A stretch of DNA of 22,897 bases, taken from the IMG/VR virus record IMGVR_UViG_3300043464_001420, positions 1-22,897 of that record. One strand, 5' to 3'. Positions within the stretch are counted from its first letter, which is position 1; every line of letters starts with the position of its first letter. The position numbers and the translations under genes were made by a program. Below are positions 7,079 through 13,777 of this stretch, piece after piece. The notes beneath the pieces were generated by a model. The model did not search any database. It was not told the origin of the DNA and saw only the letters and a program-made list of their open reading frames with translations. The stretch comes from a virus.

Positions 7079-8095
7079 TTACCGCCTCTCACCGGCCCAG
7101 GCTCCGCCCCTACCAGTCTTGTTCTTTAGGAACTTGCGGACGGCAACTCGGGCGGCAACCGGGTCTGCCCCTCGGTTGGTGAGCTGTGCGATAAACCGAG
7201 CCCTGTTGTTTCGTACATCCTGCCAAGTCTGCTCCGACTTGCCGAGCTCTGCCCGAATGTAGTCCATCGCCCTGAGAACATCGGCGCCCTTCACCGTCTT
7301 TCCGTTGCCGGCGTTGTAGATTTTTGCCGACTTGATCTTGGCACCCGAGTAGAGCTGTGCCGCCCCGAGGGTCGCGTTGGCCGTTACCTGATCCCCGGCA
7401 AGTCCGAGCTGTGCCTGCGTGACGATCGCGTTGGAATACTTGTTCTTGGAGTTGAGCGATCGGCTCTGAATGTTCCAGTCCCGCTCGCCGGTCCTGAGGC
7501 GGTCCCACTCGGACAGTCGGAACGCGCCCTTGTCCTTGTTGAGGTTCCGAATCTTGTCCCTGGTCTCAACCTGAGTGTTTCTGATCTGACGCTGATCGGC
7601 TTGCCTTCCAAGCTCTGAGGCTGCCGATACGCCGCGGAGCAGGTTGTTGGCCGAGGCTCCGATCTGTGCGGTTCGGTCCCTCGAGGAGGCCATGAGGGCC
7701 TGCCTCTGATCCTCGGCCGCTTGGTCACGGGTGGCGCCGCTCGGGTCCGCTACGGCCCCACGGATCGCGGCAGATCGCTCCTCCTCGGCTCGAGCGGCAG
7801 AGTCAGTGTTGTAGCTCTGCCGGCCAAAGTAGTTCGCGTTCTCGCGCATCTGATCCTGAAGGCTCGAGTTGGCTACGTCCTGGGTGGAGGTCAGGCCCTT
7901 CATCTGATCCTGATATTCCCGATACCAGGCGTTCGTGTTTCGAGAGTCCTGTCGGCCGGCACGGAGGTCGCCTTGGAGTCCCCTGCCCTCGTCCCCGAAC
8001 TTCAGGCGGGTGTTCGACTTGATGACCTTTTTCATGGTCTTGGGCGTCAGGGGGCCGATGATGGAGTTGATCTGCTTGTTGCGGTTCTTTGCCAT
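7079..8095 (-). CDS. putative internal virion protein B
   Basis: A protein of 338 residues, rich in Arg, Gln, Asn and Ala, with long predicted helices and no cysteine that I can see. It has no signal peptide or clear membrane segment. Around residue 247 it contains AAQLYSGAKIKSAKIYN, closely matching a motif in the upstream neighbour (GQLYSGATQSARNFN). The C-terminal part (VLRAMDYIRAELGKSEQTW) looks globular and helical. AAAGGAAG lies just before the ATG at 8095. The place between tail/fibre genes and the giant ejection-type protein suggests a core or ejection protein similar in role to T7 gp14/gp15, without recognisable homology. Function is inferred from position. Confidence 0.6.
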   Translation of the reverse strand: MAKNRNKQINSIIGPLTPKTMKKVIKSNTRLKFGDEGRGLQGDLRAGRQDSRNTNAWYREYQDQMKGLTSTQDVANSSLQDQMRENANYFGRQSYNTDSAARAEEERSAAIRGAVADPSGATRDQAAEDQRQALMASSRDRTAQIGASANNLLRGVSAASELGRQADQRQIRNTQVETRDKIRNLNKDKGAFRLSEWDRLRTGERDWNIQSRSLNSKNKYSNAIVTQAQLGLAGDQVTANATLGAAQLYSGAKIKSAKIYNAGNGKTVKGADVLRAMDYIRAELGKSEQTWQDVRNNRARFIAQLTNRGADPVAARVAVRKFLKNKTGRGGAWAGERR

Positions 8096-8103
8096 GACTT
8101 CCT

Positions 8104-8877
8104 TTACGGGGTTGCGCCGCCGGTTGGTCCCGGTCCCTTGGGGCGGTTGATGGGCTTCCAGAACTTCTTGAGCTTGGGCCTGACCAGCTTCGGCTTCACC
8201 GCTCGAGGAGCGTTGAGCCTGTTCACGGGGTTTTCCCTTCGGGCCGTGTCGATCGCTTGATCGCTGGCCGCCTCCATCGCGTAGCCGTATTGGCTCTGCG
8301 CTCCCTGACGCTGCAACCCGATCTGACCGACCCGTGATCCGAAGTCCTTGCGGAGGGCGTCACCGGCCTGCCCGTAGTTGAAGTTGTTGAAGTTTCGTGC
8401 GCTCTGAGTAGCGCCTGAGTAGAGCTGTCCGGCTGAGGCCATCGAGTTTTGAGTCCGGCGCTGGTTCTGATCGTAGGAACGCTGAAGGAGGGCCGCGCGA
8501 GAGTAGGGGTTGGAGGCAAAGGAGCCCCCCATGTTCCCGAGCCCGTAGCCGATCCCGAGCTGCTTTTCTTGATCGTCAAAGCCGGCCTGCGACTGGTTGA
8601 GCCGATCCCTAGCCGCCATGATGGCGCGCTGATAGGTCCTGTTTGCCGTGATGCTTGGAGCCGTGAACCGATCCTTGGTCTTGGCCTTTGCGGCGGCGCG
8701 TCGGTCGGCGTTGGTCTCCCTGGCCTGCTCACGCCGGCGCTCGTTCACCTCGCGGACTCGAGCGTTGTAACGCTTACGCGCCTCTTTTCTCGCCTTTAGG
8801 GATGGGCGCGGGAGGTCTGACGGGGAGACCCCTCCGGTGTTAGCCACCCCGTCCCGTATGTCGTCTTTTCTAGCCAT
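8104..8877 (-). CDS. putative internal virion protein A
   Basis: A protein of 257 residues. Residues 25-75 are strongly basic and coiled-coil-like (RKEARKRYNARVREVNERRR). The middle is rich in Gln, Asn, Ser and Gly with aromatic residues (FNNFNYGQAG). Around residue 149 it has GQLYSGATQSARNF, shared with the next gene. The C-terminal 45 residues are Lys/Pro-rich (KPKLVRPKLKKFWKPINRPK). A good ribosome binding site (AGAAGG) lies upstream of the ATG at 8877. I do not recognise the family. Basic composition and gene order point to an internal or ejection protein that contacts DNA or the portal, but a tail-associated role cannot be excluded. Confidence 0.55.
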   Translation of the reverse strand: MARKDDIRDGVANTGGVSPSDLPRPSLKARKEARKRYNARVREVNERRREQARETNADRRAAAKAKTKDRFTAPSITANRTYQRAIMAARDRLNQSQAGFDDQEKQLGIGYGLGNMGGSFASNPYSRAALLQRSYDQNQRRTQNSMASAGQLYSGATQSARNFNNFNYGQAGDALRKDFGSRVGQIGLQRQGAQSQYGYAMEAASDQAIDTARRENPVNRLNAPRAVKPKLVRPKLKKFWKPINRPKGPGPTGGATP

Positions 8878-8885
8878 AGTCCTTC

Positions 8886-9740
8886 TTAGGAAGTTTGATG
8901 GGCCGCTCCGACGCGCCGGAACAGAACATCTTGGTTGGTCGAGTTGTCAGCGATGTGGGTCCACTTGGACCGCCAAGGCTCGTAAGTAAGAGAGGCCATG
9001 AAGTGAAGTGCCTCGGTGAAGTCTGGATTTACGCCGATGGCCTGAAGGCAGGCGGCTCGGGCGGCATCGCCCTGGTGCTGGAACCACTCGGCCTTAGCGA
9101 GCGTCAGCCACGCCTCGGCTTCTTCGGCGGGAAAGGCGGGGCGGTCGAGGTAGCGCCGCATCCACGAAACCGCCTTGGCGTAGTCGCCAAGCTCGAAGTA
9201 TTCGCGGCCCAAGTAGAACCGGGTCCGAGCGTTGTCGGGGGACTTCTGAAGGATTCGGAGGTTTCGCTTGGTATGCGGCTCCTCGCGTGGGCGCGTGACC
9301 TGTCTTACGGAGGTTTCGACCGTGGCGGGGCGGCTCAGGACTTCGTGGACCCTGCCAACCCAATAGTTGTCCGGTGCGCTCTGGAATAGCCACGCGGCGT
9401 TGTGGTGGTCGTCAATCGTGATCGAGGCAACCGAATGGTCTGCCTTCACCCGCTCGACCTCTGCCTTGACTTCCTCGATGGGGGTCAGGTTCAAGTGGTC
9501 AGCGTCAATCGAGTAGATCCAATCGCCCGAACAGTTGGCCCGAGCTACATTCCGGGCCGCTCCAAAGTCGTCGCCCCACTCGTAGAAAACGATGTTGTCC
9601 GTGAACTCCTGGGCTATCTCCACGGTGCGGTCTGAGGAGCCGGTGTCTACCACCACGATCTCATCAGCGTCTTGGACGGAGGCTAGGCAATCGGGAAGGA
9701 ACTCCTCCTCATCCTTGACGATCAGGGCTACGGAGAGCAT
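8886..9740 (-). CDS. family 2 glycosyltransferase with C-terminal TPR-like repeats
   Basis: A protein of 284 residues. Residues 1-90 are a GT-A fold start: SVALIVKDEEEFLPDCLASV, then VVVDTGSSDRTVEIA (29-43), WGDDFGAARN (55-64) and the metal-binding DxD-type motif SIDADH (77-82). GRVHEVL (129-135) is also typical of this group. The last position of the DADE motif common in the group is His here. Residues about 165-260 form TPR-like helix pairs (FYLGREYFELGDYAKAVSWM). The layout resembles cytoplasmic GT2 enzymes of the SunS-like group, some of which glycosylate proteins. It would transfer a sugar from a nucleotide-sugar; target and sugar are unknown. ATG at 9740 directly follows the RCC1 stop (TAGATG). 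It might modify the fibre proteins or the host surface. Confidence 0.85.
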   Translation of the reverse strand: MLSVALIVKDEEEFLPDCLASVQDADEIVVVDTGSSDRTVEIAQEFTDNIVFYEWGDDFGAARNVARANCSGDWIYSIDADHLNLTPIEEVKAEVERVKADHSVASITIDDHHNAAWLFQSAPDNYWVGRVHEVLSRPATVETSVRQVTRPREEPHTKRNLRILQKSPDNARTRFYLGREYFELGDYAKAVSWMRRYLDRPAFPAEEAEAWLTLAKAEWFQHQGDAARAACLQAIGVNPDFTEALHFMASLTYEPWRSKWTHIADNSTNQDVLFRRVGAAHQTS

Positions 9741-10850
9741 CTAGCCCTTTGCCATCGCCATATGCGCGGATGCCCGTCCATGCGGAACGAAACGCCAGTT
9801 AGTGTCAGAACCGATCTGGACCGGAGAGGTTCGCTGAGTGGTCGTGCCATCACCTAGCCTGCCGTTTGTGTTGTTGCCCCACGACCAAAGGCTTCCGGTG
9901 GTCTTGATCGCATAGGCCGCACCACCGCCCGGACCAATGAAGGCCCAATCAGTTGCCGATCCAACCTGAGTCGGGCTTGTCACATCGGGCGTAGTGGTGC
10001 CATTACCAAGCCTGCCGTTAGAGGCAAGCCCCCACGACCAAAGCGTTCCGTCTGTTTTTAGGGCCAAGGAGAAATCTTCGCCTGCTGCGACGGCCATCCA
10101 GTCCGTTCCGCTGCCGATCTGCGCTGGCGAGGTGAGGTTGGGGGTCGTAGTGCCATTACCCAGCCGCCCGTTCGCAGCGTTGCCCCACGACCAAAGTGTT
10201 CCGTCTGTCTTGATTGCCAGCCCATGCGATCCCCCGGCTGATACTGCTTCCCAGTTGGTATCGGTTCCAACCTGAAACGGTGAACTCCGAGTCGTAGTGC
10301 TGCCTGTGCCAAGTCGCCCGTTTGCTCCCGCACCCCACGACCAAAGCGTTCCATCCGTCTTGATCGCGTGGTTGTGGAAGGCGTGGGCTGAAATAGCAAG
10401 CCAGTTTGTGTCTGAGCCGACCTGCGCCGGGGAGGTCACATCGGGGGTTGTGGTGCCATTTCCAAGTTGTCCGTTGGCCGACAGCCCCCAAGTCCAAAGG
10501 GTTCCATCATTTTTGATGGCAACACAATGGGCGCTGCCGGTTTCGATCACTCCCCAGTTGGTATCGGAGCCAATCTGCGCCGGGGAGGTCACATCACCCG
10601 TGGTCGTGCCGTTGCCAAGCCTGCCGTTTGTCGGGCTTCCCCAAGTCCAAAGTTGTCCTGCCCGGATTCCGACCGTATGAGCGTCACCGGCTGATAGCGA
10701 ACCCCAGTCAGAGCTGGAACCGATGCGAGCGGGGGAGGTCACATCGGGCGTGGTCGTAGCGTTACCAAGCCTTCCGTTGGCGGCGTTACCCCAAGTAAAG
10801 AGGTCCGAAATGATGAAGGCGCTGGCTACTGTTCCGAGGGCCTGTGGCAT
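9741..10850 (-). CDS. RCC1-repeat seven-bladed beta-propeller protein
   Basis: A protein of 369 residues. I chose the ATG at 10850 because it forms TAATG with the stop of the collagen-like gene; the longer frame to 10901 reads into that gene. Apart from about 18 N-terminal residues the protein consists of seven RCC1-type repeats of 50-51 residues. Each carries a WxWGxxxNGRLG core, a TTTPDVTSP-like loop, a (V/I)GSDTNW strand and an AIKTDGTLW strand. Seven repeats are enough to close a propeller. There is no signal peptide or membrane segment. RCC1-like propellers bind proteins or other ligands; in a phage surface module it may be a fibre tip, decoration or receptor-binding part. It could also be a non-structural host-interaction protein. 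Confidence 0.85.
   Translation of the reverse strand: MPQALGTVASAFIISDLFTWGNAANGRLGNATTTPDVTSPARIGSSSDWGSLSAGDAHTVGIRAGQLWTWGSPTNGRLGNGTTTGDVTSPAQIGSDTNWGVIETGSAHCVAIKNDGTLWTWGLSANGQLGNGTTTPDVTSPAQVGSDTNWLAISAHAFHNHAIKTDGTLWSWGAGANGRLGTGSTTTRSSPFQVGTDTNWEAVSAGGSHGLAIKTDGTLWSWGNAANGRLGNGTTTPNLTSPAQIGSGTDWMAVAAGEDFSLALKTDGTLWSWGLASNGRLGNGTTTPDVTSPTQVGSATDWAFIGPGGGAAYAIKTTGSLWSWGNNTNGRLGDGTTTQRTSPVQIGSDTNWRFVPHGRASAHMAMAKG
9846..10830 (-). repeat. seven tandem RCC1-coding repeats, period 150-153 bp
   Basis: A motif of the form GCCATTACCAAGCCTGCCGT, or a close variant, recurs near 9846, 9999, 10152, 10302, 10454, 10608 and 10758. Each copy is followed by a second conserved block, CCCCACGACCAAAG or CCCCAAGTCCAAAG. 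The repeats keep the reading frame and code for the propeller blades. The two sub-types of the second block (ACGACC in the C-terminal copies, AAGTCC in the N-terminal copies) suggest growth by local duplication. Confidence 0.85.
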
Positions 10851-12439
10851 TAGGAACTGGCGAGGTCGCCAATCAGAACATAGGTATCGGTCGCCCGACA
10901 AAGCAAGGTGGCTGCGCTGTATCTGGCCCGAAGCTTCAGGGTCGGCGTTCCGTTCACCGTGGCTCCGGAAGCAACGACCGTGACCTGGCCGGTGCCGAGT
11001 TGGAGAAGGTCAATCCGCTGGCCCACGGAGAGGTCAAGCGAGCCATTGACGGTTATGTTCACTCCCGACGAAGAATCGACCGTGACGAGCTTTCCCGCAT
11101 CGGCGGTGACGAGCGTGTAGGCACCTGTCTGAGCGGAAAGTGTCTGAGCGGTAGACCAGTCACCGGCTGCGCCCGTTGCTCCGGTAGCGCCCGTTGCTCC
11201 GGTAGCGCCCGTTGCTCCATTGGTCCCATTTGTTCCATTGGTGCCAGTAGCGCCCGTAGGCCCGGTCGGACCCGTTGCGCCTGTTGCGCCTGTGGCTCCG
11301 TTCGTGCCATTCGTGCCTGCGGTACCTGTCGGGCCAGTCGGACCCGTGGGGCCAGTGTCGCCGGTGGCCCCGGTTACTCCAAAAAGGCTCGATCCCGTAT
11401 CTACCCAACCCGGAACCCCGCTGTCGTAGGCCCAAATACCACCATCGTCATAGTCGATGTAGAGGTCGCCATTGTTAGCGGGGGAAACCGTGGGGGTTCC
11501 GTTTTCGCCATAAAGACGCTGCGGCCCGGTCGGTCCCGTAGGCCCGGTGGGTCCAGTCGCCCCGGTTGTGCCAGCACCTGTCGGCCCGGTGGGGCCTGTG
11601 GCACCCGTCGAACCCGTCGCTCCGGTGGAGCCGTTCGTGCCAGCCGCCCCGGTCGGCCCGGTAGGTCCGGTGCTGCCGTTTGCCCCCGCCGAACCCGTAG
11701 CGCCTGTGGAACCCGTGGCACCAGCCGGTCCGGTTGGCCCCGGCACCGTGGAGTCGGCACCCGTGGCTCCGGTCGGGCCTGTCGCGCCGGTTGATCCCGT
11801 GGTTCCCGTTGCTCCGGTGGCCCCCGTCCCCCCGGCAGGGGCAAAGGTCAGCGAGTAGGCACCCCCGCTACTAAGGTTGGACCCGCTTGGGGCCGAAATG
11901 TCCACCTTGTAGTAGCCCGTAGCTGCCGTAGTTCCTGTGACCTGCCGAACCTGAACCGCGTTGCCCCCGGAGTCCACGATGTAAAGTTGGCCCTTGGTAA
12001 AGGTCGCAAGCCAGTCGGTGACGGTGCTGCCGCCCGTGGCTTGGTTGTCTATGAAAAGCCTGGTCGCGCTTTCCTGGGTGGCATTGTTGAATCGAAAGTT
12101 TCCGCTGCCGGGATCGGAGTCGGTCGTGGTTGAGGAGAAGGTGTAGGGAACGCCGCCCCTTGCTCCTGCCGCTCCGGTTGCGCCGGTAGCACCCGTGGGG
12201 CCAACGCTTCCGGTTGCGCCCGTGGAGCCGGTCGGTCCACTCGGGCCTGTCGGACCCGTCGAACCGGTGGCACCAGTAGCGCCGCCGTTACCCGTGGCTC
12301 CGGTGTTGCCTTGGTTGCCGGTTGCCCCTGTTGCTCCCGTCGCCCCTGTGACTCCCTGAGCGCCCGTGGCTCCCGTGGGACCGGTCGGGCCTATGGCTGT
12401 TATCTCGGCACCCTCGGCACCGTAGAACCGCCAGCTCAC
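10850..12439 (-). CDS. collagen-like tail fibre with beta-rich inserts and C-terminal tip
   Basis: A protein of 529 residues. The start is GTG at 12439, overlapping the previous stop as GTGA. After 16 residues ([10 protein letters not shown]...) it has a collagen-like Gly-X-Y tract of 27 triplets (17-97), mostly GAT, GPT and GST. A globular insert (about 98-203, containing [14 protein letters not shown]) follows, then a second tract (about 204-305), a second small insert with [17 protein letters not shown], a third tract (about 355-430) and a C-terminal domain of about 100 residues ending LIGDLASS. This tip ([20 protein letters not shown]) resembles trimeric end domains of phage fibres. It probably forms a trimeric adhesive fibre. 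The Thr-rich Y positions are possible O-glycosylation sites. Confidence 0.88.
   Translation of the reverse strand: MSWRFYGAEGAEITAIGPTGPTGATGAQGVTGATGATGATGNQGNTGATGNGGATGATGSTGPTGPSGPTGSTGATGSVGPTGATGATGAAGARGGVPYTFSSTTTDSDPGSGNFRFNNATQESATRLFIDNQATGGSTVTDWLATFTKGQLYIVDSGGNAVQVRQVTGTTAATGYYKVDISAPSGSNLSSGGAYSLTFAPAGGTGATGATGTTGSTGATGPTGATGADSTVPGPTGPAGATGSTGATGSAGANGSTGPTGPTGAAGTNGSTGATGSTGATGPTGPTGAGTTGATGPTGPTGPTGPQRLYGENGTPTVSPANNGDLYIDYDDGGIWAYDSGVPGWVDTGSSLFGVTGATGDTGPTGPTGPTGTAGTNGTNGATGATGATGPTGPTGATGTNGTNGTNGATGATGATGATGATGAAGDWSTAQTLSAQTGAYTLVTADAGKLVTVDSSSGVNITVNGSLDLSVGQRIDLLQLGTGQVTVVASGATVNGTPTLKLRARYSAATLLCRATDTYVLIGDLASS
11160..11376 (-). repeat. third collagen-like (Gly-X-Thr) repeat tract
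   Basis: A nine-base periodic tract codes for GxT triplets such as GATGATGATG and GTNGTNGTNG in the C-terminal third of the collagen-like fibre. It ends just before the C-terminal tip domain. Such tracts commonly expand and contract by slippage or recombination. Confidence 0.8.
11524..11845 (-). repeat. second collagen-like (Gly-X-Thr) repeat tract
   Basis: A long tract of GPT, GAT, GST and GAA triplets in the middle of the collagen-like fibre, interrupted by ADSTVP and by GAGTTG. It lies between the two globular inserts. Confidence 0.8.
12149..12391 (-). repeat. first collagen-like (Gly-X-Thr) repeat tract
   Basis: Twenty-seven uninterrupted Gly-X-Y triplets at the N-terminal side of the fibre, mostly GAT and GPT, ending GAAGARGG before the first globular insert. 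Confidence 0.82.
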
Positions 12440-12753
12440 GAAATCTCCAATCCGTAGATCGTGACCGTGACCTGAGCGGCTGCGCTCGCCTGCCCGGAGA
12501 AGCTGTCAGAGGCTTCTAGGGTGATAGTGCCGTCAAACTCGGCCCAACCCCCCGCTCTTACAGAAGTGGCCGGAAGGATCACATTGGCCGCTGCGGTGCC
12601 GTCATGCCAGAGCTTGATCGTCCTGGCACTCGTATCGTTGTTCACGACCCGAATGTGCTTGATGATCGCTTGCGTGGCGCTAGGCACCGTGTAAAGCGTC
12701 GTTGCCGATGTTCCCGGCTGTCCTTGGTAAATCTTTTTATAGGTATCGGTCAT
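12436..12753 (-). CDS. small beta-rich tail/fibre-associated protein
   Basis: A protein of 105 residues, predicted all-beta. It begins [14 protein letters not shown] and has alternating strands such as [20 protein letters not shown] and [14 protein letters not shown] at 12753 overlaps the previous stop as TGATG. Proteins of this type (a [15 protein letters not shown] strand, an AGGWAEFDG turn, a closing [14 protein letters not shown] strand) are common beside fibre genes in actinobacteriophages, by recall. It may be a fibre-binding or capsid/tail decoration protein. It lies between two collagen-like genes, which suggests it joins them or co-assembles with them. No enzyme motif is seen. Confidence 0.7.
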   Translation of the reverse strand: MTDTYKKIYQGQPGTSATTLYTVPSATQAIIKHIRVVNNDTSARTIKLWHDGTAAANVILPATSVRAGGWAEFDGTITLEASDSFSGQASAAAQVTVTIYGLEIS

Positions 12754-13040
12754 CAGTCCATGAAGGTCGAGAAGGCTCGGGTTTCAATACCTGCCCCGGC
12801 AGGGCCGGTGGCACCCGTGGGGCCAGCGGGTCCGGTCGGGCCGGTCGGTCCCCCGCTTGGGCCGGTAGGTCCGGTTGGTCCGGTGGGTCCGGTGTTGCCC
12901 CCTACGCCGTTGGCGACATTTTCCTGCTGGATCGGGAACGCCTGGGCGATGGCATCGAAGTTCCTCTGGATGGATTCCAGGGCTTCTTTGAGGTCGCCCC
13001 CCGCTCTCTGTATCTGCGGGTCAGGAAGGCGTAGGGTCAT
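12753..13040 (-). CDS. short collagen-like protein with N-terminal helix
   Basis: A protein of 95 residues. Residues 15-40 form a helix, possibly a coiled coil (GGDLKEALESIQRNFDAIAQAF). Residues 51-84 are Gly-X-Y triplets rich in GPT with one GG phase break (GPSGGPTG). A short non-collagen tail ends FSTFMD. ATG at 13040 overlaps the previous stop as TAATG. The helix could trimerise the collagen stem, giving a short fibre or spike, or it may be an adapter holding the long collagen-like fibre. The frame is open only in this strand and phase, and the gene fits exactly between its neighbours. Confidence 0.78.
   Translation of the reverse strand: MTLRLPDPQIQRAGGDLKEALESIQRNFDAIAQAFPIQQENVANGVGGNTGPTGPTGPTGPSGGPTGPTGPAGPTGATGPAGAGIETRAFSTFMD
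12789..12890 (-). repeat. collagen-like repeat tract of the short protein
   Basis: About eleven Gly-X-Y triplets, mainly GPT, coding for residues 51-84 of the 95-residue protein, with one phase break where two glycines are adjacent. Confidence 0.75.
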
Positions 13041-13777
13041 TAGGCGGAGTAGAAGGTAATGCCGTCAAGAATGACCTCGTTGTGGGAGGCCGAGAAGGGG
13101 CTGCCAGAGCCGATGTTCGCGGTGATGACCCCTGCGGTGCTGATCGTTACCCGAACCAGAACATTGGTTCCGGTGCTAGTCGAGCCAACCGTCGCGTGTT
13201 GCTGGGTAAAGCTCGGTCGGTATCCAGCCGGGATCGTTCCGATAGCGGAAGTAGAGGTCCATGAACCGGAGTTTTTCTGAAGGACACCCTGAAGGACGAT
13301 GAGGCCCTGTGCGAACTTGCGACTAGCGGCAGGGTTTCCGGCGACAGAAGTTACGCCCGTTTCCGGGGAAACGAAATCCACGGAAGAAGCCCCGACCTTT
13401 TCGGAGGTCACAGCCCCATTTGTGATCTTGGCCGTAGTGATCGCCCCATCGTCTATCTTTGCCGTGGTGACGGCTGCGGTGCCGAGCTTGGCTGCCGTGA
13501 CCGCCGCATCCCGAATGTGATTAGTCGTAACCGGCCTGTTGGCATCGGTTGAAGCGTCAGCCTTGAGCTTGGTTGCCGTCACGGAATCGGTGCCGAGCTT
13601 GTCGGCGGTGATGGAGCCGTCTAAGAGCTTGGAGGCGTTTATGTCGGCTGCTGCCTTGATGTTGCCGTTGTCAAGGTCGCCATTGACCACATTGGTAATC
13701 GCTTGGTCATTGTCCTCGACCTGCGACCAAAGATTGTCACCTGTGATGTTGCGGTTGGGAAGGTTTATCTGCGTCAC
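13040..13777 (-). CDS. tail fibre protein with ITxxKL-type repeats
   Basis: A protein of 245 residues. The start is GTG at 13777, sharing one base with the previous stop (TAGTG). Residues about 45-135 contain repeated short units, each an Ala/Gly-Val/Ile-Thr-x-x-Lys-Leu/Ile-type motif (SITADKLGTDSV, AVTAAKLGTAAV, AITTAKITNGAV). These repeats are typical of phage fibre shafts, where they form interwoven beta or triple-helical stems. The C-terminal 90 residues (from about 155) look globular and beta-rich, ending DGITFYSA, and probably form the receptor-binding tip. The N-terminus (NLPNRNITGDNLWSQVED) probably attaches to the tail hub. It directly follows the hub gene and leads the fibre cluster. 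Confidence 0.82.
   Translation of the reverse strand: MTQINLPNRNITGDNLWSQVEDNDQAITNVVNGDLDNGNIKAAADINASKLLDGSITADKLGTDSVTATKLKADASTDANRPVTTNHIRDAAVTAAKLGTAAVTTAKIDDGAITTAKITNGAVTSEKVGASSVDFVSPETGVTSVAGNPAASRKFAQGLIVLQGVLQKNSGSWTSTSAIGTIPAGYRPSFTQQHATVGSTSTGTNVLVRVTISTAGVITANIGSGSPFSASHNEVILDGITFYSA

Noticed and set aside
9846-10830. CRISPR-like regular repeats
   Set aside because: The 150-153 base period, in-frame coding and divergent copies fit RCC1 blades; there are no short repeats with unique spacers.
9741-10901. Longer start for the RCC1 gene at 10901
   Set aside because: The extra 17 residues overlap the end of the collagen-like gene; the ATG at 10850 fits a TAATG junction.
11547-11858. 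Plus-strand frames with Pro-Val repeats (GPVGPVAPV)
   Set aside because: They are the reverse-strand reading of the collagen-coding repeats, an artefact of Gly-Ala-Thr codon periodicity.
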